Assembly (NCBI RefSeq): GCF_004920835.1
Contig: NZ_QFHO01000037.1
Location: 1-39,867, forward strand
From: Stenotrophomonas maltophilia
GTDB lineage: Bacteria; Pseudomonadota; Gammaproteobacteria; Xanthomonadales; Xanthomonadaceae
Reading direction: 5' to 3'
Length of the DNA: 39,867 nucleotides
Shown here: positions 1 to 8,272 of the stretch, in pieces
How positions within the stretch are numbered: position 1 is the stretch's first letter
Layout: each line of letters starts with the position of its first letter
Made by a program: the position numbers and the translations under genes
Notes under the pieces: generated by a model
Told to the model about the DNA's origin: nothing
What the model saw: only the letters and a program-made list of their open reading frames with translations
Databases searched by the model: none

Positions 1-61
1 ACCACATAATCTGCTCTACGCTGCCAACCGCAACGCGCCTATCCATGCCCGGACGCCCCGC

Positions 62-910
62 ATGCCGCCCCTGCTGAAAATCCGCACCGAGCGCGGGCAG
101 ATGTCGGCCATCGAGCGCCGCATCGCCGACTTCATCCTCGACAACGCGCACCTGCTGCGCGACTACTCCTCGCAGCAGCTGGCCAGTGCGCTCGGCATCA
201 GCCAGTCCAGCGTGGTCAAGTTCAGCCAGAAACTCGGCTTCAAGGGCTACCCGGACCTGAAGTATTCGATCGGCCAGGACGTGGCCCGCGCGGGTGCCGA
301 CCCGCAACAGGCGCCCAGCGAACCCGACAGCGGCGATGACTACCTGCGCCTGGGCGACGCCCTGCGCCGCAGCAAGGCTCTGGCCGAGGAGGAAACCCGC
401 CAGGCCAATCCCCGAGAGGAGATCGAGCGCATCGTGCAGCTGCTCGATGGGGCACCGAAGCTGTTCGTGTACGGCCTGGGTGATGACGGCCTGTACGCGC
501 GTGAGTTCGCCATGCGGCTGTCGCTGCTCGGGCTGCTGGTGGTGCCACATACCGACCCGATCCTGATGCTGGCCAATCTGTCAGCGGCACGCCCGGGTGA
601 CGCGCTGTTGATGTTCTCCGAGTTCGGCAACCTGCCCCAGCTCTCGCAGCTGTCGCGGCAGTTCCAGGACATGGGCGGCAAGGTGATTTCCATTACCCGC
701 CACACCGCCAACCCGCTGCGCGCGCATGCTGATGCCGCGCTGGCGGTGTGCGCGCACGACCGGACGCCGCAGGTCGCGCAGCTGCTGTACCGTAGCGCCA
801 TGCACGCGCTGCTCGATTTCCTGTTCGTGCTGCTCTGCCACGCCAATCCGGACCGCCAGCAGCAACTGGCGGTGAACCTGGAGCGGATCGACCACCTGCT
901 GGATTCCTGA
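62..910 (+). CDS. MurR/RpiR family transcriptional regulator (HTH + SIS)
   Basis: A 282-residue regulator of the RpiR/MurR architecture. The N-terminal helix-turn-helix region (about residues 10-75) contains QLASALGISQSSVVKFSQKL, the usual recognition-helix signature. The C-terminal half (about 110-245) is a SIS sugar-phosphate isomerase-type domain, the sensor part of this family, which usually binds phosphorylated sugars or amino sugars. The length is normal for the family. The stop lies 15 bases before the L,D-transpeptidase-like gene, and the next gene overlaps that one, so the three probably form one transcript. I infer local control of that operon. The ligand cannot be read from the sequence; an N-acetylmuramate phosphate is possible because the neighbour acts on peptidoglycan. 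Confidence 0.9.
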   Translation: MPPLLKIRTERGQMSAIERRIADFILDNAHLLRDYSSQQLASALGISQSSVVKFSQKLGFKGYPDLKYSIGQDVARAGADPQQAPSEPDSGDDYLRLGDALRRSKALAEEETRQANPREEIERIVQLLDGAPKLFVYGLGDDGLYAREFAMRLSLLGLLVVPHTDPILMLANLSAARPGDALLMFSEFGNLPQLSQLSRQFQDMGGKVISITRHTANPLRAHADAALAVCAHDRTPQVAQLLYRSAMHALLDFLFVLLCHANPDRQQQLAVNLERIDHLLDS

Positions 911-925
911 CCGGAGCGCACGTTG

Positions 926-1687
926 ATGAAATCGCTGGCCCGCCTCGCCACCACTGCGCTGCTGCTTGCCGCTGCGGTGTCCGTCCACGCCGCGCCGCTC
1001 GATGGTGCACGCCAGCTGATCGTGGTTACCAGCGACAACTGGGACAGCACCCAGGGGCAGCTGCAGGCCTATGTACGCGACGGCAAGGGCTGGCACGCGC
1101 ACGGGCAAGCCTTCCCGGTCGCGCTCGGCCGTACCGGCAGCGCGTGGGGCCTGGGCCTGCATCCGGCACAGGGCGATGGCCCGCAGAAGCAGGAAGGCGA
1201 TGGCCGCAGCCCGGCCGGCGTGTTCGCGCTCGGCAGCGCCTTCGGCTATGCCATCACCCGTCCCGGCACCGCGATGGCCTACCAACCCATGCTCGAAAGC
1301 AGCTACTGCATGGATGTGCCCGGTTCACCGTTCTACAACCGCATCGTCGATGCGAAGAAGGTCGGCAGCGCCGCGATCAAGGGCTCCACCGAGCCGATGC
1401 GGCTGGACCTGCACAACAAGGGCGACGTGCGTTACCAGGAAGGCTTCGTGATTGCCCACAACCCGGACAACCAGCCCGGCAAGGGCAGCTGCATCTTCGC
1501 CCATCTATGGCGCGCGCCCCGTGAAGCCACGGCCGGCTGCACCGCCATGCCGCAGCCGCGCATGCAGGCGCTGCTGGACTGGCTGCGGCCGCAGGATACG
1601 CCGCGCTTCGTGCTGCTGCCGCGCGCCGAGTACAAGCGCCTGCAGGCACAGTGGCAGCTGCCCGCACTGAGCGGAGACGCCCGTTGA
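926..1687 (+). CDS. Secreted L,D-transpeptidase-like (YkuD-fold) protein
   Basis: A 253-residue protein with an N-terminal signal peptide (hydrophobic stretch about residues 5-22, ending VHAAP). The C-terminal part carries GSCIFAHLW followed by TAGCTAM, the variant of the YkuD (Ser/Thr-x-Gly-Cys) active-site motif seen in a periplasmic L,D-transpeptidase subgroup; the Cys is the expected nucleophile. The family forms or exchanges L,D peptide cross-links in peptidoglycan, though many members are untested. Start: ATG at 926, preceded by a GGAG ribosome site at about 913; a TTG codon directly before it is also in frame. It follows the RpiR-type gene by 15 bases, and its TGA overlaps the TTG start of the permease gene. 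Confidence 0.85.
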   Translation: MKSLARLATTALLLAAAVSVHAAPLDGARQLIVVTSDNWDSTQGQLQAYVRDGKGWHAHGQAFPVALGRTGSAWGLGLHPAQGDGPQKQEGDGRSPAGVFALGSAFGYAITRPGTAMAYQPMLESSYCMDVPGSPFYNRIVDAKKVGSAAIKGSTEPMRLDLHNKGDVRYQEGFVIAHNPDNQPGKGSCIFAHLWRAPREATAGCTAMPQPRMQALLDWLRPQDTPRFVLLPRAEYKRLQAQWQLPALSGDAR

Positions 1688-2985
1688 GCACCCCGGACGA
1701 ACCGCAGCTGCAGCGCGCGGTCAGCCGCTGGCAGATCGTCGGCCTGTCGATCAACGACGTGATCGGCAGCGGCATCTACCTGTTGCCGGCCGCCACCGTC
1801 GCCCTGCTCGGCCCCTTCAGCCTGTGGGGCGTGGTCGCCGCCGGCATCGTCGTTGCGTTGCTGGTGCTGTGCTATGCGCAGGCCGCCAGCTACTTCGATG
1901 AGCCCGGTGGCAGCTACCTGTATGCCCGCGAGGCGTTCGGCCGTTTCGCCGGGTTCGAGATCGGCTGGATGATCTGGCTGACCCGCATCAGCTCGGCGGC
2001 CGCATTGAGCAACGCGCTGGCCGATGCGGTGGCACGCTTCTGGCCGTGGGCCGGCGCCGGCATGGGCCGCATCGCGGTGATCGTGGTATCGCTGGGTTTC
2101 CTCACCGGCGTCAACATCATCGGCGTGCGCTCGGCCGCGCGGACCGGCGTGGTGCTGGTGATCGGCAAGATGCTGCCGCTGCTGCTGTTCGTGGCCATCG
2201 GCGCGTTCTACATCGATCCGCAGCTGGTGTTCTCCGGCCAGCGCCCGGACCCGCACGACCTGCAGCGCATGGGTGAAGCCGCCTTGCTGCTGCTGTACGC
2301 CTACGCGGGCTTCGAGAACATCCCGGCTGCGGCCGGCGAGTACCGCAACCCACGCCGCGATATTCCGTTCGCACTGATCACCATGATCATCACCGTCACC
2401 GTCATCTATGGAGCGGTGCAGGTGGTGGCGCAGGGCACGCTGGCCGGGCTGTCCAGCTCGGCCACGCCGCTGGCTGACGCCGCCGCCGGCTTCGGTGGTG
2501 AGGCACTCGCGCTGATCCTGACCGTGGGCGCGACCATTTCCATCCTCGGCACCAACAGCAACACGATGATGATGGGCCCGCGCTTCCTGTTCGCGCTGGC
2601 GCGCGATGGCTACGGGCCGAAGATCCTGGCGCAGGTGCATCCGCGCTTCCATACACCGGCCGCATCGATCCTGTGCCAGGGCCTGATCGCGCTCGGGCTG
2701 GCGCTGTCGGGGTCATTCGTGCAGCTGGCGCTGCTGTCGATGACCACGCGCCTGTTCGCCTACATCGGTACTGCCGCCGCAGTACTGGTGTTGGCCAAAC
2801 GCTACGCCGACCGCCCCGGTGCGCTGAAGCTGCCCGGTGGCCCGCTGATTCCGGTGCTGGCGCTGTTGCTGTGCCTGGCCCTGTTCGCCAGTGCCAGCTG
2901 GCAGAACATCGCCGCCGCGCTGGTCGCCTTCGCCATCGGCGCGGTGATCTACAAGTTGCCGCGAAAGGATGCCGACGCCGGGTGA
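1684..2985 (+). CDS. APC superfamily amino acid permease
   Basis: A 433-residue inner-membrane transporter of the amino acid-polyamine-organocation superfamily. The first helix carries the family signature (VIGSGIYLLPAA, about residues 23-34). Many further hydrophobic segments follow, as expected for 12 helices, and conserved YAYAGFENIPAAAGE lies near the middle. The chosen start is TTG at 1684, which overlaps the TGA of the preceding gene (TTGA) and has a GGAGA ribosome site at about 1672. A longer reading from a GTG at 1651 would lie inside the upstream gene. The operon context (RpiR-type regulator and L,D-transpeptidase-like protein) suggests uptake of a cell-wall-derived amino acid or peptide, but that is inference and the substrate is unknown. 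Confidence 0.88.
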   Translation: MSTPDEPQLQRAVSRWQIVGLSINDVIGSGIYLLPAATVALLGPFSLWGVVAAGIVVALLVLCYAQAASYFDEPGGSYLYAREAFGRFAGFEIGWMIWLTRISSAAALSNALADAVARFWPWAGAGMGRIAVIVVSLGFLTGVNIIGVRSAARTGVVLVIGKMLPLLLFVAIGAFYIDPQLVFSGQRPDPHDLQRMGEAALLLLYAYAGFENIPAAAGEYRNPRRDIPFALITMIITVTVIYGAVQVVAQGTLAGLSSSATPLADAAAGFGGEALALILTVGATISILGTNSNTMMMGPRFLFALARDGYGPKILAQVHPRFHTPAASILCQGLIALGLALSGSFVQLALLSMTTRLFAYIGTAAAVLVLAKRYADRPGALKLPGGPLIPVLALLLCLALFASASWQNIAAALVAFAIGAVIYKLPRKDADAG

Positions 2986-2988
2986 TCG

Positions 2989-3011
2989 GTAGCGCCGGGC
3001 CATGCCCGGCG
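2989..3011 (+). repeat. SMAG-type REP palindrome (GTAG head)
   Basis: A GTAG tetranucleotide followed by the palindrome CGCCGGGC-CAT-GCCCGGCG, starting four bases after the permease stop codon. It has the form of the SMAG REP elements described from Stenotrophomonas maltophilia. A role in 3' end stability or termination is possible. Confidence 0.85.
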
Positions 3012-3096
3012 GATTGATCTGACGATCACGCTGCCGGACCGGGCCGTTAACCGCCGCGCAGGCACGATCAGGCTTCGTCCACCACGGAGCCCTTCC

Positions 3097-3438
3097 ATGA
3101 CCGACTACCAGATTCCCGGCCGCGTGCCGGACGACAGCACCCCGCGCGACGCGGTCAGCAACTACTGGCGCGAGCGCTACACCTCTGAACCGTACTATGA
3201 CGATCAGCTGTTCTTCGACGACTACGAACCAGCCTACCGTATTGGCCACTCGGCCCGCGCGCAGGACATGATCCGCGCCTACGAGGAAATGGAAGGCGAA
3301 CTGGAATCACGCTGGGCCAGCGAACGTGGCAAGAGCCGGCTGGAGTGGGCGCAGGCCCGCAATGCCGTACGCCGAGGCTGGGAGGAAGCGATCAATCTCG
3401 ACCAGCGGCTGGACAAGGGCGTGCCTCGCGGCACCTGA
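3097..3438 (+). CDS. Conserved-looking acidic hypothetical protein
   Basis: A 113-residue soluble protein not assigned to a known family. The first half is rich in Asp, Glu and Tyr (RYTSEPYYDDQLFFDDYEPA). The second half is predicted helical and charged, with Trp and Arg/Glu patterns (ESRWASERGKSRLEWAQ). There is no signal peptide or membrane segment. The start ATG has a GGAGCC ribosome site at 3087-3092. Codon use is like its neighbours, so it is likely a real gene of the lineage. REP palindromes lie on both sides (2989 and 3451), so it is probably transcribed alone. A stress-response role would be a guess. Confidence 0.75.
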   Translation: MTDYQIPGRVPDDSTPRDAVSNYWRERYTSEPYYDDQLFFDDYEPAYRIGHSARAQDMIRAYEEMEGELESRWASERGKSRLEWAQARNAVRRGWEEAINLDQRLDKGVPRGT

Positions 3439-3450
3439 CTTGATCGGATG

Positions 3451-3483
3451 CCGGTAGCGCCGGGCATGGCCCGGCGCTACCGG
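3451..3483. repeat. SMAG-type REP palindrome, nearly perfect
   Basis: A palindrome running from CCGGTAGCGCC to GGCGCTACCGG with GTAG on both ends. It lies between the convergent small hypothetical gene (plus) and the YiaA-type gene (minus), so it could fold in either transcript and act as a shared end structure. Confidence 0.88.
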
Positions 3484-3490
3484 TCGTTTG

Positions 3491-3943
3491 TCAATCCTGT
3501 TCCGGCAGCGGCGGCACGCCCGCACTGCGCTTGCTTTCACCGTCACCGGCGGCGATCAGATCACGAGTGTTCTTCTGCACCGCCACCGCGCCGAACAGCG
3601 ACAGCGCGAAGGCCATGCCATAGAAGCCCTTCTCGCTCAGCACCAGAGTCGCGTTCCACAGGCCAACCAGAAGCAGCAGCAGCGCAGACAGCAATGCGAA
3701 CCAGCACAGCGCGTAATACAGGCCACTCACCGGAATTCCCTCGACACGGTCGCGCACGCTCTTCTGCAGCGACACCGCTGCGAACAGGCCAAACAGGAGC
3801 AGGGTTAGGTAGTAGCCCTTCTCGTTCAGCGGCATCTCCGCATTGAACAGGCCTACCAGGTAGGCCACCGCGCCGAGCAGCAGGGCCACCCAGGAGGCGG
3901 CAATGAAGGCCGGCGAGGGTCGATGGATGATCGGTGCGTTCAT
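3491..3943 (-). CDS. yiaA: YiaA/YiaB-type inner membrane protein
   Basis: A 150-residue membrane protein with four hydrophobic helices arranged as two similar halves. Each half has the pattern hydrophobic helix, then LxxKGYY or LSEKGFYG, then a second helix (NEKGYYLTLLLFGLF near 40-54; SEKGFYGMAFALSLFG near 107-122), which is the YiaAB domain repeat. Residues between the halves include KSVRDRVEGIPVSGLYYALC. The function of the family is unknown. Its upstream region (3944-4113) is shared with the divergent sugar dehydrogenase gene and includes an unheaded GC palindrome near 3962-3983. Confidence 0.82.
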   Translation of the reverse strand: MNAPIIHRPSPAFIAASWVALLLGAVAYLVGLFNAEMPLNEKGYYLTLLLFGLFAAVSLQKSVRDRVEGIPVSGLYYALCWFALLSALLLLLVGLWNATLVLSEKGFYGMAFALSLFGAVAVQKNTRDLIAAGDGESKRSAGVPPLPEQD

Positions 3944-4113
3944 TGCGGTTCCTTGCAGTCAGGCGGGCATGCTTTGCCCGGGCGAACCCACCCTAGACGA
4001 TCCCGCCGCCGCCGCACAGGGGGAAACAGGACCTTCGGGCCAGGACCGTCACCGCCCCGGTGGTATACAAGGGAGAGCCTGGCCATCCGCATCCCCTTCC
4101 GCTGGAGATACCC

Positions 4114-5280
4114 ATGACCCGCACGCCCCTGCTGCTCGCCCTCGGCCTGTTGCCGATCCTCGCCACCACGGCCTGCAGTGCCGCCGGCCCCGATGCCAGT
4201 GGGCAGAAGGCTGCCGCCGCCAGCACAGACGCTGCCGACCAGCGACCGTTCACCGCCACCGAAATCAGTCGTTTCGACCAGCCGTGGGCAATGACGTTCC
4301 TGCCCGATGGCAGCCTGCTGGTGACCGAAAAGCGCGGCAAGCTGCAGCATCTGGACCTGGCCAGTGGCCAGAAGCATGAAATCACCGGTGTGCCCAAGGT
4401 CGCCTATGGTGGCCAAGGCGGTTTCGGCGATGTGATCCTGCATCCGCAGTTCGCCCGCAACCACGTCATTTACTTCAGCTATGCCGAAGAGGGCACGCTG
4501 GACACCCGTGGCGCTGCCGTCGCACGCGCCACGCTGGCGCTGGATGCCAAGGGTGGCGGTGAGCTGAAGGACCTGAAGGTGATCTGGCGACAGACGCCCA
4601 AGGTCAGCGGCGAGGGCCACTACGGCCACCGCCTCGTCTTCGGCCCGGACGGCAAGCTGTGGATCAGTTCCAGTGAACGGCAGAAGTTCGATCCGGCACA
4701 GGACATGGGCGGCAATCTCGGCAAGATCATCCGCCTCAACGACGACGGCAGCCTGCCCGCCGACAACCCGTTCGCCTCGCAGGGCGGTGTTGCCGCGCAG
4801 GTGTGGTCGCTGGGCCACCGCAACATCCTCGGCATGGCCTTCGACGCCAACGGCAAGCTGTGGGCGCACGAGATGGGCCCGGCCGGTGGCGACGAACTGA
4901 ACCTGATCGTGCGCGGCGCCAACTACGGCTACCCGATCGTCTCCAATGGTGACCATTACGACGGCCGCCCGATTCCCGACCACAGCACCCGCCCGGAATT
5001 CGCCGCCCCGAAGGTGACCTGGACGCCGGTGATCTCGCCGGCCGGCTTCGTCATCTACAGCGGCAACCTGTTCCCGCAGTGGAAGGGCAGCGGCTTCATC
5101 GGCGGCCTGTCATCCACCTCGCTGGTACGTGTGGCCTTCGATGGCGACAGCGCGCGCGAAGCCGAACGCTTCAACATGGGCGAACGCATCCGTGAAGTGG
5201 AACAGGGCCCGGATGGCGCACTGTGGCTGCTGGAAGACGGCAACAAGGCGCGTCTGCTGAAGCTCACCCCGAAGACCTGA
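4114..5280 (+). CDS. PQQ-dependent aldose sugar dehydrogenase (YliI/Asd type), lipoprotein
   Basis: A 388-residue exported protein of the soluble PQQ glucose dehydrogenase-like beta-propeller family, which oxidises aldose sugars with pyrroloquinoline quinone. Family landmarks are the blade motif FDQPWAMTFLPDGSLLVTEK, GHYGHRLVFGPDGKLW with the likely catalytic His, WSLGHRNILGMAFD, and GPAGGDELN near the calcium/PQQ site. The N-terminus (MTRTPLLLALGLL..TTACSAAG) looks like a lipoprotein signal peptide with Cys at about 21. The start at 4114 is preferred over an upstream in-frame start at 4060 because only it puts the signal peptide first and has a GGAGA ribosome site (4104). The gene stands alone, and the electron acceptor is not evident. 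Confidence 0.88.
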   Translation: MTRTPLLLALGLLPILATTACSAAGPDASGQKAAAASTDAADQRPFTATEISRFDQPWAMTFLPDGSLLVTEKRGKLQHLDLASGQKHEITGVPKVAYGGQGGFGDVILHPQFARNHVIYFSYAEEGTLDTRGAAVARATLALDAKGGGELKDLKVIWRQTPKVSGEGHYGHRLVFGPDGKLWISSSERQKFDPAQDMGGNLGKIIRLNDDGSLPADNPFASQGGVAAQVWSLGHRNILGMAFDANGKLWAHEMGPAGGDELNLIVRGANYGYPIVSNGDHYDGRPIPDHSTRPEFAAPKVTWTPVISPAGFVIYSGNLFPQWKGSGFIGGLSSTSLVRVAFDGDSAREAERFNMGERIREVEQGPDGALWLLEDGNKARLLKLTPKT

Positions 5281-5287
5281 CAGGGTG

Positions 5288-5310
5288 GTAGTGCCGGCCG
5301 CTGGCCGGCA
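5288..5310 (+). repeat. SMAG-type REP palindrome
   Basis: GTAG followed by a TGCCGGCC-GCT-GGCCGGCA palindrome, starting seven bases after the stop of the sugar dehydrogenase gene. Confidence 0.85.
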
Positions 5311-5322
5311 CGTTTGTCTGCA

Positions 5323-5344
5323 ACGGCCCCGCACGCGGGGCCGT
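5323..5344. terminator. GC-rich hairpin between convergent genes
   Basis: A perfect ten-base stem (ACGGCCCCGC / GCGGGGCCGT) with a two-base AC spacer, between the convergent dehydrogenase and lipoprotein genes. There is no strong T-run on either side, so intrinsic termination is only probable. Confidence 0.5.
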
Positions 5345-5350
5345 CTGCGT

Positions 5351-5899
5351 TCATTGAATGGTGATGACCTTCACCTCGGTCTTCGTGCAGGCCTGGTCCA
5401 GGCACTGGCCGTTCAACCACACCTGCCCATCGCCGATCATCACGCCCTGCTGGTTGACGAAGACCTTGCTGAAGTCCTGCTCGGACACCGCCTTGACCAC
5501 CGCCGGGGTGATGATCTTCTCGTAGTTGCGCTGGAACTCACCGGGACCGGTGATCTTCTTTCCACCGCTGATGTTCAACGGGAAGCGCACTTCCTCGACC
5601 ACGGCAGCGCGATCACCGCCGATCACCGCGGTCTTGAACGTGTTGAACACCTTCTCGTACTGCGCGGCATCGCCGAGCAGGGTTTCAATGCGCGCACGCG
5701 CATCCGCCGCAGGCTCATCCGTAGCGGTGGGTGCAGTTGAGGCGGGTTCGGCGGCAGGCTTGGCAGGTTCAGCCGCAGGCGTCGCTGCAGCACTGGCCTC
5801 CATCGGCGGCGGTGCATCCACCGCAGGCTCGGCCGGCGGCGCCGGCTGCGAACAGGCCGCCAGCAACAGGGCGGGAATCAACACAGCGATCATGCGCAT
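5351..5899 (-). CDS. Putative lipoprotein of unknown function
   Basis: A 182-residue predicted lipoprotein. The N-terminus MRMIAVLIPALLLAAC is a lipoprotein signal with lipobox LAAC. A Pro/Ala/Glu-rich linker follows (about residues 17-65), then a compact domain (about 66-182) with ARIETLLGDAAQYEKVFNTF and a C-terminal beta-rich part holding LNGQCLDQACTKTEVKV, whose two Cys could form a disulphide. The tail resembles the NTF2-like or YdhR-type small exported domains, but I cannot name the family. It is oriented towards the sugar dehydrogenase gene and is probably monocistronic, with a REP palindrome at 5933 just upstream. Confidence 0.78.
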   Translation of the reverse strand: MRMIAVLIPALLLAACSQPAPPAEPAVDAPPPMEASAAATPAAEPAKPAAEPASTAPTATDEPAADARARIETLLGDAAQYEKVFNTFKTAVIGGDRAAVVEEVRFPLNISGGKKITGPGEFQRNYEKIITPAVVKAVSEQDFSKVFVNQQGVMIGDGQVWLNGQCLDQACTKTEVKVITIQ

Positions 5900-5932
5900 G
5901 CGCGGGCATCCATCGGTTCAAGGATGCCGATG

Positions 5933-5959
5933 GTAGCGCCGGGCCATGCCCGGCGCTAC
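5933..5959. repeat. SMAG-type REP palindrome between GH3 and lipoprotein genes
   Basis: A GTAG...CTAC palindrome with arms CGCCGGGC and GCCCGGCG. It lies between the stop of the GH3 gene (5970) and the start of the lipoprotein gene (5899) on the same strand, so it can mark the end of the GH3 mRNA. Confidence 0.88.
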
Positions 5960-5969
5960 CACCCCGCGA

Positions 5970-8144
5970 TCAGCCCTTCAGCAGCTCGAACTGCACCGCT
6001 TCACCGGCGGCCGAAGACGCGCACACCCACACGTCGAACAGGCCCGGCTCGGCACGCAGCACGCCATCGCGGCCGGTGAACGCCAACTGCTCGCGGGTCA
6101 GGGTGAACACCACCTCGGTGGACTCGCCCGGCTGCAGTGCCACCTTGCGGAAGTCCTTCAGCTCGCGCACCGGACGCACGCGGCTGGCCACGCGGTCGTG
6201 GATGTACAGCTGCACCACTTCTTCACCGGCCACATCACCGCTGTTGGTCAGCGTGGTGGTGAGGGTCAGGGTCTCATCCCAGCCCAGCTGGGCTGCGCTC
6301 AGCTGCGGCGCGCCGTAGGCGAAGGTGGTGTAGCCGATGCCATGCCCGAACGGATACAGCGGCTCGTTCGGAATCTCGCGCCAGCGCGCCTTGAACTCCG
6401 ACATGGTCGGCAGTTCCGGCCGACCGGTACGCGGGTGGTTGTAGAAGTACGGCTGCTGGCCCGACACCTGCGGGAAGCTGACCGGGAGGCGGCCCGACGG
6501 GCTGTAATCGCCGAACAGCACATCGGCCACGGCATGGCCGGTCTGCGTGCCCAGGTACCAGGTCACCGCCACCGCCTGCGCATTACGCACGGCGCCCTGC
6601 AGGGCCAGCGCGCGGCCATTGCGCAGCAGCACCACCAGCGGCTTGCCAGTCATCGCCACGGCCTCGGCCAGCGCCTGCTGTGCCGGCGGCAGGGTGATCT
6701 CGACGCGCGACTGCGCTTCGCCGCTGTAACGCTGCGGCTCGCCCAGCGCCAGCACCACCACGTCGGCGCGCAGCGCAGCGGCCACGGCCGCTTCGGTGCC
6801 ACCGGGGATGGCCACTTCCAGTTCGCAGCCTGGCACGATCTCCAGCAGCGCTTCGTCGCTGATGGCGGCACGCACGCCGGTTTCCAGGTCCACGTAACGC
6901 TGCTTGTCGCCAAACAGCGTCCAGCAGCCCTCGATGTTTTCGCGGTCCTGCACGAACGGGCCGATCAGGGCGATCTTCTGCCCGGTCTTCTGCAACGGCA
7001 GCACGTTGTCGCGGTTGTTCAGCAGCACGATCGAGCGACGCGCCGCATCGCGCGAGAGTTCGTCATGGTCGGCGATATGCGAGGTGTCGGCTTCGCGCGC
7101 CGGGTCCAGCGAACGGTACGGATCGTCGAACAGGCCGATGGTTTCCTTCAGCCACAGGATGCGGCGCACGCCTTCATCCAGCACCGCCATCGGCACCTCG
7201 CCGCTCTCGACCAGGCCCGGCAGGTGCTCGGCATAGAAGCCGCTCTGCATGCTCAGGTCGAGGCCAGCAGTGAACGCCTTGGCGGTGGCATCGCGGTCGT
7301 CGGCGGCATAGCCGTGCGCGACCAGTTCCATGTCGGCGGTGTAATCGGAGATCACCACGCCCGGGAACTTCCACTCACCGCGCAGGATGTCGGTCAGCAG
7401 CTCGGCGTTGGCGCTGGCCGGCACGCCGTTGATGTCGTTGAACGAAGACATCACGGTGATCGCGCCGGCGTCGAAGGCGGCCTTGAACGGTGGCAGGTGC
7501 ACGTCGCGCAGGGTCTGCGGCGAGATGTCCACCATGTTGTATTCCATGCCGGCCATCACCGCGCCGTAGGCGGCGAAGTGCTTGGGCGTGGCCAGCAACG
7601 AATCGTCGGCGCGCAGGTCGCTGCCCTGGAAGCCGCGCACGCGGGCGGCGGCGAATGCACAGCCCAGCACCACGTCCTCACCGGCACCTTCGGCACCACG
7701 GCCCCAGCGCTGGTCGCGCGCGATGTCCACGGCCGGTGCGTAGGTCCAGTGCAGGCCGGCGGCAGTGGCTTCGACGGCGGTGGCGCGCGCGGTGCGCTCG
7801 GCCAGGTCCGGCTCGAAGCTGGCGGCCTCGCCCAGCGGAATCGGGAACACGGTGCGCATGCCGTGGATGACGTCAGCAGCCAGGATCACCGGGATGCCCA
7901 GGCGGCTCTCTTCGGTGGCGACCTGCTGGATGCGGCGGCCCAGCTCGGCGCCCACACCATTGAACAGCGAGCCGACCTTGCCCTCGCGCACCTGCTGCAG
8001 CACCTGGTCGGCATTGCGCACGTTGGCTTCCGGGTTCACGTCCGGGGCGAACGGGCGGACCATGTCCGCGAAGACACCCAGCTGGCCGACCTTTTCCTCG
8101 ACGGTCATCTGGGCAATGAGGGATTCGATGCGATCGGAGGCCAC
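5970..8144 (-). CDS. Glycoside hydrolase family 3 beta-glycosidase (BglX-like, cytoplasmic)
   Basis: A 724-residue GH3 enzyme that releases terminal beta-linked sugars by a retaining mechanism. The N-terminal barrel runs to about residue 340 and includes KHFAAYG (188-194) and the nucleophile segment GVVISDYTADM, with Asp267 as the expected nucleophile. The alpha/beta sandwich follows (about 365-580), and a fibronectin type III-like domain ends the protein (about 620-715). Unlike many periplasmic BglX proteins it has no signal peptide; it starts MASDRIESLIAQ, so it probably acts on imported oligosaccharides in the cytoplasm. The start is GTG with AAGGA ribosome site at 8150-8154. A LacI-type operator and a promoter lie directly upstream, suggesting induction by its substrate sugar. 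Confidence 0.92.
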   Translation of the reverse strand: MASDRIESLIAQMTVEEKVGQLGVFADMVRPFAPDVNPEANVRNADQVLQQVREGKVGSLFNGVGAELGRRIQQVATEESRLGIPVILAADVIHGMRTVFPIPLGEAASFEPDLAERTARATAVEATAAGLHWTYAPAVDIARDQRWGRGAEGAGEDVVLGCAFAAARVRGFQGSDLRADDSLLATPKHFAAYGAVMAGMEYNMVDISPQTLRDVHLPPFKAAFDAGAITVMSSFNDINGVPASANAELLTDILRGEWKFPGVVISDYTADMELVAHGYAADDRDATAKAFTAGLDLSMQSGFYAEHLPGLVESGEVPMAVLDEGVRRILWLKETIGLFDDPYRSLDPAREADTSHIADHDELSRDAARRSIVLLNNRDNVLPLQKTGQKIALIGPFVQDRENIEGCWTLFGDKQRYVDLETGVRAAISDEALLEIVPGCELEVAIPGGTEAAVAAALRADVVVLALGEPQRYSGEAQSRVEITLPPAQQALAEAVAMTGKPLVVLLRNGRALALQGAVRNAQAVAVTWYLGTQTGHAVADVLFGDYSPSGRLPVSFPQVSGQQPYFYNHPRTGRPELPTMSEFKARWREIPNEPLYPFGHGIGYTTFAYGAPQLSAAQLGWDETLTLTTTLTNSGDVAGEEVVQLYIHDRVASRVRPVRELKDFRKVALQPGESTEVVFTLTREQLAFTGRDGVLRAEPGLFDVWVCASSAAGEAVQFELLKG

Positions 8145-8157
8145 CGGCAGTCCTTGA

Positions 8158-8171
8158 TGAAAACGTTTACA
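8158..8171. promoter_or_regulatory. LacI-family operator candidate upstream of the GH3 gene
   Basis: TGAAAACGTTTACA is a near-perfect palindrome centred on CG, the typical form of LacI/GalR-family operators. It lies 14 bases upstream of the GTG start and eight bases downstream of a plausible -10 box, so a bound repressor would sit at the transcription start. No LacI-family gene is present in the window, so the regulator must be elsewhere. Confidence 0.65.
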
Positions 8172-8179
8172 AGCCCGGC

Positions 8180-8207
8180 ATTCTAGCGATCCCGGGCGAT
8201 TTGGCGA
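8180..8207 (-). promoter_or_regulatory. Putative promoter of the GH3 gene
   Basis: Read on the minus strand there is TAGAAT (8180-8185) as a -10 box, with TCGCCA (8202-8207) sixteen bases upstream as a weak -35 box. The LacI-type palindrome at 8158-8171 follows at the expected start point. Confidence 0.45.
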
Positions 8208-8272
8208 GAGGTTTTTTCATTCAGTTTCAGCCACCAGCGGGGTCCGTATGGCCCCGCCGGAGGCATCGCAGC

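Noticed and set aside
4060..4113. Upstream start of the sugar dehydrogenase
   Set aside because: It would place 18 polar residues before the lipoprotein signal and has no ribosome site.
5946..8186. A 746-codon open frame on the plus strand opposite the GH3 gene
   Set aside because: Shadow of the GH3 gene, with no recognisable domain and a low-complexity composition.
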